A stretch of 64,000 nucleotides of DNA, taken from assembly GCF_010183535.1 (NCBI RefSeq), contig NC_071329.1, positions 7,874,001-7,938,000 of the forward strand, read 5' to 3'. The translations under genes and the position numbers were made by a program. This DNA is from Caenorhabditis remanei (taxonomy: Eukaryota > Nematoda > Chromadorea > Rhabditida > Rhabditidae). The notes under the pieces were generated by a model. That model had not been told where the DNA came from. It did no database searches and worked only from the letters and a program-made list of their open reading frames with translations. This document shows positions 45,404 to 58,246 of this stretch, piece after piece; position 1 is the first letter of the stretch, and each line of letters opens with the position of its first letter.

Positions 45404-48400
45404 ACGTCTCCATCGCCGACACATCTATTGTATACTTTCCGATCCCCAGTTTAAAAAACCCCATTCAAATTAATCATTTCTGAGCGATCTCCAATATCCT
45501 TTTTTATCCCATCTCCCCCTAATTCTTTAATTTTAATTTATGTTTGATTATGAGAAGAGATCTGTAATATGAAATAGCATTTTGCTTCATTTTCCCTCTT
45601 TCTCCCCCACTTACTGTCCCTCTGTTCTTTAATGTTATTTATTTTCCTAAGAGTGAATACACTACACCCTGAAACTCTGTCAAAGAGTCTGTAATGAAAA
45701 TTTCCTGATATCCTTTGTTTTTCTTTCTAGCTTCCAGAAATCTTCCGGATTCCATTCCTCGTTTTGTACGTAAGGTCTCATTCTTTTGTTATAAAAGACA
45801 AGTCGTAAATGGTCTGTGTCCTTCATTTTGTGTCGTTTTCCTCTTCTTGTTCCTACTGTTTTCCCCCTATCGATCACTATTGTGTCCTTGGAGGCATCTA
45901 TGTGTCTCCTACCGTTTTGAGGTCGAACATTTTAGAGAATGAGGCGAACAACGAGGTTTAGAGAAAGCAATGGTCAGATTTGGTAGGTAGATAACGGAAA
46001 CTTTATTTTTCGATATTCAAGCTAACACTGGGAATAGAAAAGGAAAAAGAAGAAAAATACTGTTTATAGTTCGGCGCCAAGCTGAATGTGTCTCTAGTCA
46101 TAAGCCTTACTAAATGAGGTTATTATGACTAACGAGCACATCCAGCGTGGCACGTTTTGGTACAGTTTCAGATAAAACCTACCGTCAGAATAAGTTAGAA
46201 TATATGATGAATATATTGAGAATATCTGAAAGTATAAGATTCAGAAAGTTGGAAGAAGAGAGACGAGGTAGGGGACAAGTGAAAGGGTCAGAAGAAAAGG
46301 AAATGGCGGACGGAATGTCAAGAGAGACGGGACGAGAAGAAGAATGAGAAGTGGGCGGAGCTTCGGTAAAGAAGAAAAGAGAAGTTAGAGAAATGTATAA
46401 GAGAAAATATATGGGTAAATATAGAAGAAGTATTAGAGTCTGACTTGAAAAGTGGGCGGAGTCTAGGAGTTTCAGAAAACCGAAATGAGCAAGAAGATTT
46501 GAGGAAGAACGAGAGGATGGAAATGTTGAGTTAGGATGGAACACTCTGTTTCAGATTGCTTTCAGAAAGAGAAAAAGAAAAGCTCATAGTCTTCTTCAAA
46601 TAAAAAATGTTTTCAGATCTTTCTCTCAAAAAGATCTAAATCAAAAAAAGTTTTTCTTTGATTTTCCTCAAATTTTCAAAACAAAAGGTAATTTCAGATT
46701 CAGAAGAGCTCATTAGGACTAGATTATGAGTATTCAGCTTTTCGTTCGAATTAAATTTCATTTTGAATTCTGAAAATTTAGACAGAATACAGAATTTGAG
46801 TTCATGTAAAGATGATACAAAAATCTGAATAAAATTGAGAGTTTTAACGAAAAGGTGGCTATTTTTTTTCTAAATAGAAAGTTTTGCTTCTCGTTGAAAA
46901 TTTATTTAGAAGCACCGTTGAAGAAGTAGATTCCGGTGTTTGCAATAACAAAATCCGGTTAAACTTCTTCATCTGACATCGAATTGAGATATAGTTCAGC
47001 AACCTTCGTTTCATATTGAATCAGCTTGTAATAGGTTCACTATCATCTGAAATTCATTCTCTCCATAACCACCCAATCTCATCATTTGATCCTTCTTCTG
47101 AACAATTTCTCAAATCTCAAACATCATATTTATTTCCATTCTAGATACTCATCGGAACACATGTTCACAATAATCTAGACATCACGTCACTCGTGTCAAT
47201 TTCAAAATTTCCAACCCTTCGACTCCAGCTGTTATTCTGTCCGCCACTTTACATTTGTTTACACCTATGGTCACTACCGTATCCTATGACTCATGTATGC
47301 ATTTGTCTCCAATTTGTAACATATCTCAAGATTTGTGACCGTGAAGAAACTTGAGAATTTTGAGATCTGTTCGAGGACCAAAGCGTAAAAACTAATCAGA
47401 CTTGTGACAGACTTGTGACTGTCTGTCTGTCTAGCGGCTAGTCTGGTAAGCAAGAGATTTGAAAGAGATATGAAGGGCAATGACAATGAAAGAGGAAGCT
47501 GTAGTAATCATAGTTTTAGAATAGATTTAGAGTTTCATCAGCTTATGAGATACCGTAGGAACATCAGGATGGCGGATTGGAATAAATAATGTAATCTGGG
47601 TCGACAAGGCTGTTAGAAATGTCAGAAGGTATTAAATACATGGACGATTGGTATCTGCCAAAGTTGTAGTGAAATTCAGAGCTGGAAGTCGAAAGTTGAG
47701 TCGGAGCAATTCGGCATTGAAAATCACTCAAACTTTCAATAAACTTTAAACTCCCGCTAAACTTCTGTACGGAAAACGAAAATGATCTAAAATGTAGATC
47801 GAATTTGGAAGCTTTATCGAATTTTTAATACACCGAGGCCTTACAGTCTTCTGATTTTGCTACCAGAATTTCAATAATTCTCTCTAAGCATGACAACTCA
47901 TCTTTAGTAATCTTCTCCCTGGAACTCCCAGACTGAATCTATCTGGATCTGAAATCTCTTCGAACTCCAATTAGGTCAACTTTGTAAGTTTTTAAAAGTT
48001 GAAAATCGTCTACTCTTGTGTGTCTGCTTATCCATCGATGTGATCATTTCCAACGTCTCTACTACTTTCAAAATGTCAACCATTTCCCAGAATTAACTAT
48101 CTTTGTGTTGTCCACCCATCAATCCATTTTTCCCTTCTCTCTTTCCATCTGGTTCCTTTCGTTTCCTCTCTCTGAATATTCGAGTTCTCTCACTGATTCC
48201 GAGTTGAAAAAGTGGTTGAAAAGGGCTACCTCCTACCCGCCAGGGCGTTTTTTATTGCTTTTCTTTCTTTGTGCGCGTAAATTTCGAAACGATGTAAACG
48301 GTGGAGGAGGAATGATGATGAAAATGAGATGGAAGGAAGAAAAGAGAAAACGGAAAAAGATTTGAATCTGGAGGTGACCGGACGGATAGAAGACAAAGCG

Positions 48401-51400
48401 ACGGGCGCACCGTTGGTTATATTGTTGCACTTTTAGTTTGCAAAATAAGAAATCTTCTAGGAAGAGGAAAAGGTTGAGGAATCTGAAGAGGTCGGGGGAA
48501 TCGGAAGAAATAAACGGTTTTCTTGAGTTTCAGCGAGCTTCGGAAGCCGATAGTTCGGTTTAGATCTCTGGATATCACATTTTTCTATAAAATCTGATTT
48601 AGATAAGAAAACACATTCCCGTATACATTTTGTGCTCTATATAATATTTCCAAAATGTTTGATTTCCAACGATCACTTGGGAAAAGCTTCTAAAAGATCC
48701 GAGAAAAGTGTCTATTTTAATTTCATAAATTGAACAACCGATCTGCATAGTTCGGGCCTTTAGAATCTGGAAACTTTTGAATCGTCTTGAATCTAGAGCC
48801 GAAATCCCTGTTACATCGAACAAGCTGACACCTTCTGAGTCTCTTACGTACAATCATTTTCAGATTCTCCGGACGGAAGTGTTCTCTTTTCGCAATCTAT
48901 GAACACCGGATTTTCAGCCCGACCCACCTGTATCCCGGCTGTTCTGAAGATTATTTTTCGACGAGAAACTCTTCCAAAGATTTTTGCTGAAGTTTTAGTT
49001 CTTATGATGATGACCTACGCTGCACTTAACCTATCAAACTTTTCCATCCATTCTCCTCCAATTACCAAAAGCCTCACCATATTGCACTTCCTTTCTACAG
49101 CATTCTTTCTACAGTACAACTATTCAAATAGTGATGTAATGACGTGTAAATGACACATACAAAAGTGCACCATTTAATACTAACTAGCATTACCATCCAG
49201 AAGGTGGGAAAGTAAATATCACCAAAGAAACGGAAAAGGTTGAAGTGACGTGGATTAGAGGGTGACAAAAAGTCAGTGGACACTGTTTTTTGTGGAGAGG
49301 ATGGTGGACACATGGACAAACAGATCGACATCCACGTCACGGAGATTCTGAAGTTATTTAAATACGCTCTGCCAAGGGTTTTTCGAATCCCAACCGTACC
49401 GATTCAGAAATTCAAATACGATATATTCGAATGATGATGACGTGATCAAAAGAGAATCATAATTAATTATGGATGCACGCAACGATACATAAACCATTTA
49501 CCACCATCTGCCAACATTCCGATGCGCTTTTGATGACGTGTGGTGCAGGAGGGCTTAATTATAGTGCATACAATGCGGAGACAGTTTTATGTGACAAGAA
49601 ACTGCTGTTTGAAAATGGAGATTAGGTTAGAAGGAATGAGTGGAACAGGTGGTTGTTGAGGGAGCAGATGTTTGAAGACAAAAGATTGATGGAGAGAGAG
49701 GGAAAAAATGAATGACAAGATGTGGGGGGATCAAGCAGGAAATTGTATGCCATTTTTGATCTCGTAATGAGTGACGTGAATACAAGAATTAGGTCTGGAG
49801 CGGTACAGTAGGCAAACGATTCTGTTGGAAATGTTGGAGAGCACTTGGATACGATAGCGTGGCGTAGCTGTAGACCTAGAATCACAGATTGTTGAGATAT
49901 TATCGCACCACTAAAAGAGAAATTTCTGGAATTATTCTAAAATTAAGGCAGAAACACAATAACCTCCATTCTTCTGCAATTTCCTATATTGTGTTGTCCG
50001 ACTGTATTTCCCAAATAATCATATGAGAGTCCAAACTGACGGATTTCCACTGAAAACATGTTCAAACTTCTACAGTTCACACTGAAGTTGGCGAATGTTC
50101 AATTTCAAATTTTCCGTTTCCAGCACCTCTTCCAATCGACAACTCTTTCTAAAAGAGATTTTTTAACATCATCCAGAGTTCCCATTATCTCTTTATTCAA
50201 ATCTTGATAATCTCTGCGCAAAGACACTGAGGTACTAGGTACGAGGTACTTGAATAGATATCATCAACCGATAAGAGGAACCAAACTTTTTGACGATCTT
50301 GATCTGTACCGATAGAGGAAAATAATGAAGAGGTGTGACTCATTGGAAGAGAGAAGACACAAGAGAGGCATCGTTTGAAAGTTGAGAAGACAAGTTGCAA
50401 ATTCTTTGCAGGACATTACTGTTTTGAAGAGGAAAGTTCCTTTTTCAAATTTTTAGAACATTTGAAAGGCACGTGATAAAGTTTCGTCTTGAAATCATGA
50501 GACATTCGTAGTTTTGAAAATTGAAAAATAGATAAAATAGTAGGTACAGTGTGAAACTGAGTTTTTCAAATAAAAATCCATTCTCAAATGTGCTCTACCG
50601 TAACTCTACCGTATCTGTTTGCTTATGTTTCGGCAGAGCGAGTTTGCTATATTTGTGCCGCACCAGTACTTGCAGGTTTTGAAGATTTCAGAAAATCCGA
50701 TATGATTCAATTGAGAGACGCTATCAAATTTTGCTTCAAATTCAACCTTCTAGAAACTTAAAGTCTGCAATTCACTTTCTCCAAACCAACTCCAATTTCC
50801 AGAATTCAAATCACATGAATTTGAATCCAGAAGGCGTGCTTGGTGTGCCTATACTTCCAAATATGTCCTTGACTCTCTTCTCCTCCATCTCCATCTCAAC
50901 ACCGACAACCAACACACACAACGGCCGGAATCGAAAAAAGCGACCCGGGTGCCGGCCATCTGCCCTCTTTCACTCGATCTCTCTACCTACTCTCTGTTAT
51001 CTGAACACTCACTAAGCATCAACCCATGAATCGGGTCACGCACACACACACACACACAGTACCGTGATGGTCACCTCCGCATGTCCTCGATGCAGCAAAC
51101 ACTCCGCCCCCTTTCACCCCCTTTTTCTTTCCTTTTCTATGCCTCATTCCTTATTCAGGATCTTCTAGAGCTCATTGGGCTCGGGTCTCTCAGCTCTCTC
51201 CTCGACAGTATTCTAAATATTTCTTCTATTCTTTATTCCCTACTTTATTCCCAAACCCTTGTCGGACCTTTGTGGATGTTTCCTTTTTCGGTGAAGTTGT
51301 TCCGTTGAATTATCTTCTTCACCGGGTTAACATCTACAGAGGTCCTCGAGGGTTTCTTTGCCCAAACGAGAAATTAGAAAAGAAAAAAGAGGCGATTCTG

Positions 51401-52308
51401 CCCGTGACAACAAGAAACTTGTGATTATGCCTAGAGAATGAAGAAGGGACATATCACAGTTTACTTGCTGTCGCAGGCGGTGTCATCTGAATTGTAGGTA
51501 TTCTCAGAGAGTAGGTAAGAGGCCGGAAGAAGAGTTAGAGACTGAGAGAATGGCCGATCTGGATGTGCTCGTTAGTCATAGACGAATCACAGAAAACAGT
51601 CATATGACTAGAGACACATTCAGCTTGGCCTGGATCTCAAATTGAAGAATTTGAAGGTTGAAGGCCGTTGGGTGTCTCGCTAGTCGGGAGACTTTTGAGA
51701 GAACGGAATGAATTGAAATGGAGAAAATTTGTCGGCGGGATTCAGAGAATTCTAGAATCAAGGATTGCAGAATGTCAAATGTTTCGTAATCTTGACTTGC
51801 ACATTTTGAAAGAATGCTCCAGAAGCCATCAGATTTTGAAACCTTCAACCGGTAGGCAAAGGGAACATCACGCCACAGTACAGTAATCCTACACCCTTCC
51901 ACTTCAACGTTCCCACCACCCCGCCACTCACTCACGCCACCTACATTTATTCCTGCAACAAAACAAAGATTTGGATTAAGATTGCGTGTGATCTTGCGTC
52001 TTTCTCTCTCTTCTGTCTTCTCCGTACAGTAAAAGGGCAGATGGGAATGGAAGTGACGTCATGTGTCCCCTTATTTGGCAGCCTTTTGTTTGTTAGTCCA
52101 GGTTGAGAGGTATTGCGTTTGTGCTAAGGAAGTAGAGCATGGAAAGGAAATAAACAATGAGAAGGGTTGGCATGGTGCCAACATTGCACATTTATTTGAA
52201 CGGGGATTGCAAAAAAAATGAGAAAAAGAAAAAAGAAAAATAGAAAAGAACGGGGATTGTGGTTTTTGAATCTCGAAGTTTGCACTGTCTTATCTTTGGA
52301 AAAAAGGC
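45404..52308. other. Gene-poor stretch between top-2 and ZC4H2-like genes
   Basis: The first 300 or so bases are probably top-2 3' untranslated region. The remaining roughly 6.5 kb has only short ORFs in all frames, without splice context or recognisable motifs. It includes a (CA)n run at 51039-51058 and repeated GTGGGCGGAG words near 46.35 and 46.45 kb. I see no RNA gene in it. Confidence 0.45.
51039..51058. repeat. (CA)10 microsatellite
   Basis: An uninterrupted run of ten CA units read directly from the sequence, just before GTACCGTGATGG. Confidence 0.95.
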
Positions 52309-54076
52309 TTAAAGCATTGGCTCGGGTACTCCTGGATACATACGTCTCTGCTTCTTCTTTGGATTCTTACTGCGTGTCTTCATCTTGCAGACCGGGCATG
52401 TTGGAGCATTACGATGGATGTTGGCCCCACAGTTTTCACAGACCTGGAAACGAAAATAAATTTGAAGTAAAAGGGAAACTAGTCCTCATCAAGAAATAGC
52501 AAGAACTAGTCTCATTTGAACATCCAAAATACAAAAAGTTGAAAACCAAACCCTCTCGACTACCTTCATCTTGCTCGCCTCCACAAAACTTGGCGGCATT
52601 CTGTGACGATTCATCAAGTTGCGTGGCATATTGATAACACTTCCAGATGATTGTGGTTGTTGTTGAGCACAGTTGATAAGAGATTGGATGAATGCAGGAA
52701 GTTCCGATGGATTACGTGGAACATCTGGCATCATTGGCGGCTCACTTTCTTGTCTGAAGTTTCAGTAAAATAATTATGTTCAGGGAAACCAGTGATTTCA
52801 GAGAAGATTCATAAATGAATTAATATAACTAATTCTGGGGAAAATTTATGGGTCAGGAAGGAAATTCCGGAAAAAAACAAACCGAAATGTTAATTGGATT
52901 TAGAAAATCTGGAATCTAAAAAAGTTCAACGATGTTTTTGGACCTTCTCACACATTATTGTCAAGTAAGTCAATATTAGAAATCCAAAAACCGTTTACGA
53001 CAAAAAGCTTTCAGAGGAATTATTGGAATTTTTAAACCCAAAAAATGTAAAACATCTTTCTTTATAACAAAACAAAAAAGCTTGCTCCCGGTGAGGCTCG
53101 AACTCACGACCTTCAGATTATGAGACTGACGCGCTGCCTACTGCGCTACGGAAGCGACGAGAGAACATGAATCTTCTTCCTTTTCCTTTTCTCTTTTTTC
53201 TTTTTTTCTTCGAGTTTCTGACCTATTTCCTTGTCTGTTATATGCTATTTCGGGTATAGTTTTTGAATTATATACGATTTGAACAGAACCGATGTCTTTC
53301 AATTTCTTAATTACTATAGATAGTAAAACTGAAAATAATGATGAAATGGGAATCTCGTGACTACCACAGAAAAGTGTAAGGATGATAAAAAAGATTGAGA
53401 ATGAAATTTTCTCTTTGGAAAAATGAAATTGAGGGGTCAGTGTGAAAATCGCTTTAAAAATAATAGCTACAGCGAGACTGTGTAATTTTTAAAGCAATTT
53501 GCCGATTGGAAACTAAATCACTTTCGAAAAAGAAGCCCATTTCAGCTTACCTCGCACAAGTTTCCTTGAAGAGCTCTTCCTCTTCTGACGATTCCAATTT
53601 ATGAACAATATTCATCGACTCCAGATTCTCATTCAAAAAACTTCTCATTCTCTCCACGTGACTCATCGCTACCGTAATCTTCTTCTTTCTTTTCTCTAAT
53701 TCTGATCTCGAACTCTTCGTAATATCCTCCAGTGTATTGATATCCTGATTGATCTGTCTCAACTCTTCCGCATGATTTCTTCTCTCTAAATCTAGCTCCG
53801 TTTTCATTCCATTACACGTGGCAATATGATGTTCCAGCGCCTTCACTGACTCTTCTTCATTGCGAATTTCATTTGCCATTTTGTGAAATTCGTCGATTCC
53901 ATGTCTGAAAATACATAATTTTCAGAACAAAAACCTTCAGATCATGAGACTGCCGTGCTGCTTCTGCGATACGGAAGCAACGGCTCTGAGTGCTTCTGAT
54001 GAACACTCTACACCTCTTTTACTCACCTCAATTTCCCAATGTTTTGTAGGTTATTCGAGAAAATCTCCAGATTCAT
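52309..54076 (-). CDS. ZC4H2-family protein, diverged copy
   Basis: Four exons (54027-54076, 53551-53904, 52564-52753 and 52309-52443) close to 242 residues. The N-terminal half is one long coiled coil. It contains EELRQINQDINTLEDITK and MRSFLNENLESM and ends ESSEEEELFKETCAR. It follows the human ZC4H2 pattern EELRLIHADINVMENTIK. A Pro/Gln-rich linker leads to a C-terminal zinc ribbon VCENCGANIHRNAPTCPVCK and basic tail RSKNPKKKQRR. ZC4H2 is a nuclear protein linked in vertebrates to neural development and ubiquitin-ligase partners; the role here is inferred. Only the second of the two histidines of the C4H2 signature is present. The introns hold a tRNA-Met (53083-53155) and a tRNA-Met fragment (53934-53978). 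AATAAA lies about 115 bases beyond the stop (52191-52196). Confidence 0.85.
53083..53155 (-). tRNA. tRNA-Met (elongator, anticodon CAT), inside an intron
   Basis: A complete 73-base cloverleaf reads on minus. The acceptor GCTTCCG pairs with CGGGAGC (one T-G pair), the D arm is TAGCGCAGTAGGCAGCGC, and the anticodon arm is TCAGT-CTCATAA-TCTGA-like with CAT. The T arm is GTGAG-TTCGAGC-CTCAC. An elongator rather than an initiator is indicated by the GCTTCCGTAGCGCAG start. It lies in the 797-base intron (52754-53550) of the ZC4H2-like gene, on the same strand. Confidence 0.95.
53934..53978 (-). pseudogene. tRNA-Met fragment
   Basis: 45 bases match the 5' two thirds of the neighbouring tRNA-Met (acceptor 5' strand GCTTCCGTA, D arm and anticodon arm with CAT retained), with several substitutions and one missing base. 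The T arm and 3' acceptor strand are absent. It lies in the first intron (53905-54026) of the same host gene, about 0.8 kb from the intact tRNA. Confidence 0.85.
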
Positions 54077-55584
54077 TTAGGAGCCAAGGAGCTAGAATGG
54101 GAGCTGAAAACAAGAAATAAAGGAATGGAAGAAGGGAAAGAAATAAGAAATCAGAGGAAGAAAAAGAAGAGGAATGGGAAGGAAAGTGATAAAACAATGC
54201 GAATAGCTGCGGGCAGAAAATAATCGAAAAATGGTTGGAAATAGGAGGAAAAACGGGGAGAAATAAAAACAAAAATCCATTCGTAATGTGCCTTCTCACA
54301 CACTTTGAGTCACCGTACTGTAATATGGTATGAACAGAAGAAAAGAAGAAGATAGAGGATGGACCTCACTATTTTATTACTGTTTATTTTATCAATAATG
54401 TGTAATCAAATAGTTGTTGGGTCCGGGTGCCATGGTACGAAAGAGAGCAATGAATAATTTGTAGATTTTCGGAAAATTACAGGAAATGAAATGTAGACGG
54501 CTTTTCAGCTCTTTCAGCTCTAAGTGACATTCTGGCAAAGGTGGAGAATCAAGTTCTGGTCTTTGGAATTGAACAACTTCAAAGAATTCTTATCCGAAAT
54601 TGAAAAAGTTTGTGCAAAATCTGATAGCAGTCAGAATTTTGGCAACGAATAGAACCTCTGGACTGATAGTTAGAGTCTACAATTGTTCTTTCCCGAAATT
54701 CCCAAAATACCGAAGCTTCTCAGCCTCCTCTTCAACGATTCCAGGTGAATGCATTAATGACAAAATGACAAGTTTCGAGAAGAAGGATATGAGATGAACA
54801 ACGACGTCTTCTGATGATGAACGAAGAAGAAAAAAAGAAGAAGAAAAGGAAGAGGAATAGATTGATGGCCCATGACGATGTGACGAAAAGAAGAAGAATT
54901 CATTTACATAGACCCCACCTTTTCAAAAGACTTTTTCTCAAAAGACAGTCGTTTTTTGTTCTTTTTTGAACGTCGGTATCTCAATGACAGCGTTCGGAAA
55001 AGGCCAGGATTACGGTAGGTTCAATCTACACAAATCAATAGAAATTTTAGAAATCAGAAAGAAAGAAAAACTGGAAAATAAAAAACAAAATAATTCTTTC
55101 TTGAATCCTTCCCAAAAAATAATTTAATGAAAAAAAGAAGCTTACCAAAATGAAAAAGTCGAGAAAAACAACTCATCTATTCTTTGTTCATCCCCAAGAA
55201 TAGAATCGAGAACAGCCAAAGAATAATATAAAAATTTGCATGCCGACAATAAACTCGCGGTGCTCGCAAAGAAAAAGAGCATTTGCATAAAAAAGGTGCG
55301 TCGGAAGGTGTGGACAGATCATGATGAAGTGGGAAGGAGGGAAAAAGAAAAGGGAAGAATTATGATGAGTTATTGAGGAAGCCACGACAAGAACAACGTT
55401 GACGTGGCACTATTGTTCACTAGAGTGTAAAATTTAGAGAAACAGTGTAAAGTAGCTATCAAACTGTTATCTGAGCATATGACAAGAAATTGTTTTTGTT
55501 TGTAAAATGACTATTAGGAAGCTTTAAGTCGATGATTAGTGTTCGCCCTCACTTGTTGCAATCCAGTGGTGCAAAAACGACATA

Positions 55585-55665
55585 GTTTTCAATTCAGAGC
55601 TCATACAAAAATGTTGCCAACAACAAAAATGAGGTTCGCTTATACACGAAAAACAACATCTCAAA
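55585..55665. repeat. Diverged fragment related to the 3972-4409 MITE
   Basis: GAGCTCATACAAAAATGTTG and CCAACAACAAAAATGAGGTT resemble the inner arm of the MITE (GTGTCCGTACAAAAAAGTTG and TCAACTACAAAAATGGAGAT). No terminal repeat or TA duplication remains visible, so this is a partial, old copy at best. Confidence 0.4.
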
Positions 55666-56575
55666 TTCTTTAAACATTTTCTTTTTTTGAGGTATATTTC
55701 ACTTTTCGAACCAAAACAGAATGAGACAGAGAAATATCGAATCGAAAGAAACTCGCAATGTGATATGACTCAGATCTCATATTTTCTCACAGATTTCTAG
55801 AACGATTATAATGCATTTTTCAGAGAATATCTACGGGAAATCTTTTTTGCTTACAGATACATAACATAATAACTTGAATCAGATCCACTATGAGTCACCA
55901 CTTAATGCTTTCTTTGCAGTTGTTTCCAGGGGAAATCTTTCGGATTTTAAAAGAATTCGTCTCTAATTCAAATATTTCAGATAGTAGGATATTAATACAC
56001 ATAATTAAGAAACACCTCTAGAATGCTCTGGAATTTACACTAAATCTAGTTCTCATCGTATTAAATAGTTTATTCTCGAAAACCATTTCAATCGAATCAA
56101 AACTAGAAACAAAATACAGGAAAAAGTAGGAAGAGAGACAAAACGTTATGGGCTTCCGCTTGTTCTTCTTTTCCAATTTTTTTCCAATTGTCGATCATCG
56201 TTTGCTTCTGCTCTCTATGTGTTTTTCGTGAGTCAGTTCTTTTAAAAAATAAAGAAAAATGGAAAAACTATGAGTCATTTTGGAAAGCTTTCTGTTTCAT
56301 TTCGAACGCAAAAACGAAAACTGTTGATAGAAATGGAAGGCTCGGATAATAAATTCAGATCACTTCATAGCACCGTGTTCACATCATCACGTGATATTTC
56401 GAGTTGTCCAATTTCTTTGTTTTTGGGGTACTAACAATCTAACACAGGTATCACTTTCTGTTTTTCTATGGTAATATTTTAATTCCATACCGAGAACTAT
56501 GCGTGGTACGGAGGGATTACGGAAACCGAACGCCCAAAATGTTAGTGAATGCATTTTTTTTGAATTGTGTTTCAG

Positions 56576-57010
56576 ACAAAATAACACTAAACCAATTTCA
56601 GCAAAACCTGGTCAATCATCTGGCAAGCAATCCGAACGTACCTGTGCAAAAACTTCGTTATTCTGTTTCTGCCCCACAACCAAGAAACGCTCCTCGAAGA
56701 CAACAGACCAAACCTAAACAACTCTTCTCAACCACTCATGAATGCAGAAACTCGTGGCGCAGGGGAAAATAACCCTACTTCTCATTCCAAAAAAGTGATA
56801 GATTAGTTGGTCCCGCCGAGCGATCTGACGATCCTGCCGCTGCTGCTTAACGACGGAACGAAATAGGTGATTCTGCTCCAGACCTAAATAGAAACAATGA
56901 TCCAGTCGAGCAACTGAATAATCCTATGACTCTTGCTCAGCAACGTAACGAAGCTGTATCACAACTAATCCTGCACAGCAACGAAATCATATGCCAGCTT
57001 TGTTCCTTTC
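56576..57010 (+). pseudogene. Decayed Gln/Asn-rich coding sequence
   Basis: After a TTTCAG acceptor at 56575, the sequence reads ITLNQFQQNLVNHLASNPNV and then VQKLRYSVSAPQPRNAPRRQ. Coding character then moves to another frame (QPLMNAETRGAGENNPTSHS). After a stop it continues in a third piece (NEIGDSAPDLNRNNDPVEQL, then TLAQQRNEAVSQ). A frameshift and at least two in-frame stops separate the pieces. A plausible 35-base intron lies at 56541-56575. I do not recognise the family. Confidence 0.4.
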
Positions 57011-57314
57011 ATTGATCTAATCTTCGTAGCTCTCTCATGCCTGACAATTATTTGACGATCAACATATCAACATGTCAAAAATTGATATTTCCCATTACCA
57101 GGTATTCATCATCAATGTTCTCATCACCTTTCTTTTTACTCACTCATCACCAAATAATGTCGCCCTTCGCTTTTCTCTTTCAGATTCCCAAAACATTTCA
57201 CTGTGTAATTGCGGAAAATAATGATGGAAGAGATAACATAATAATGGTGAAGGGATCATCCCATTTAAGAATAATTTCTCTACGATTTTTTTGAATTCCT
57301 TTTCCAACGCTTAC

Positions 57315-57522
57315 TCTTTCACATTGGAGAACAAGTATGCCGGCAGATTTGTTGATTTTTCGGAACATTTTATCTTCGAATTGATCCTTCTTCCCATAGC
57401 AGAACGATTCATTTACTTCCCTCCTGTTTGGAACTGTCCCCCATATTGACTCACTCGTAAATGTCTTCTTTATTCTGACGTCTTCTACCTCATCTGGCTT
57501 GTACTTGGCGCGAATTTCTAAT
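57315..57522 (-). CDS. Candidate orphan exon
   Basis: A 208-base open exon on minus is bounded by CTTTCAG and a GTAAGC donor and reads LEIRAKYKPDEVEDVRIKK, then FTSESIWGTVPNRREV and FRKINKSAGILVLQCER. Codon usage and composition look protein-like, but I found no matching upstream or downstream exon and no family. It may be a gene fragment. Confidence 0.3.
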
Positions 57523-57713
57523 CTGAAAGCTTTACAAAATAAAAACAACTTAACGTTTTCATTTACTTTGTGATGTTTTTTATTGTGTCAGTCTTTTTCA
57601 GACATTCGGTCATTCGGGCATCACGGTCATCTACTGGCACCCAACACACTCAAAGATCCACTTGAAGACTGTAAGTTTTTTTTTCGAGAAGTTGGTTTTC
57701 CAGAACCATAACC

Positions 57714-57923
57714 ATGCTAAAACAATTATTTGGTATTGCCGAATTTACATATTTAATTATTTTCGGCTTGTCACTGCTGAAAGATCCTTGGGTCCCAAAT
57801 ATAACTTTTATGAGTTTTCAAGAAGTCTACTCAGAAAAACGTTTTAATTATTCATATTTGGGTCACTTTGCTGGTTTCTACACGTATTTAACCTGTGATG
57901 GAATAGCGCAACAACTTCTTTAA
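57714..57923 (+). CDS. Candidate 69-residue hydrophobic protein or fragment
   Basis: ATG at 57714 lies 10 bases after a TTTTCCAG acceptor, and TAA ends at 57923. The peptide begins MLKQLFGIAEFTYLIIFGLS, with one likely membrane segment, and continues SEKRFNYSYLGHFAGFYTYL. A donor-like GTAAGTTTTT at about 57670 suggests a 5' untranslated exon. I cannot assign a family, and chance is possible at this length. Confidence 0.28.
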   Translation: MLKQLFGIAEFTYLIIFGLSLLKDPWVPNITFMSFQEVYSEKRFNYSYLGHFAGFYTYLTCDGIAQQLL

Positions 57924-58246
57924 TCGAAATAGTTCTACTTCAGTTTCATTAATGAGAGATTGGATGGAAGTTGAAAGAAATTAGAGAAAAATCAGTAATC
58001 GACTTGCTCCTCAAGACATTTGTCCTACTTTATAATTTCTGCGTAACCACTCATCTCAATAATTAATATTCTCAGCACCGTTCTATCACCAAATAAAGTT
58101 GATTTTTCGATGTTCTCATTCTTATTCCCAAAATATTTCATCGCAAGACATACAATGTTTATTCATGTCATCAAAGAGATCACAAAGAAATTGCGAAAAA
58201 AAGTGTGGAAATAAATAATTATATAATTATCGAGGAATCAGCCCAT

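Larger units (their letters stand above)
54077..58246. other. Region between ZC4H2-like genes with gene fragments
   Basis: Most of 54.1-56.4 kb shows nothing coding. From 56.4 to 57.95 kb there are three coding-like remnants, listed separately. About 85 bases downstream of the 58247 stop, TTTATT at 58158-58163 gives a minus-strand AATAAA for the next gene. Confidence 0.4.

Noticed and set aside
48899..49153. Plus-strand 84-codon ORF with hydrophobic residues
   Set aside because: It has no splice context or recognisable motif, and similar-sized ORFs occur on both strands nearby, so chance is likely.
46560..56300. Scattered CTGTTTCA words resembling the upstream motif of nematode 21U RNAs
   Set aside because: There are only a few isolated matches, some overlapping splice-acceptor-like TTTCAG, without the clustering or AT context needed.
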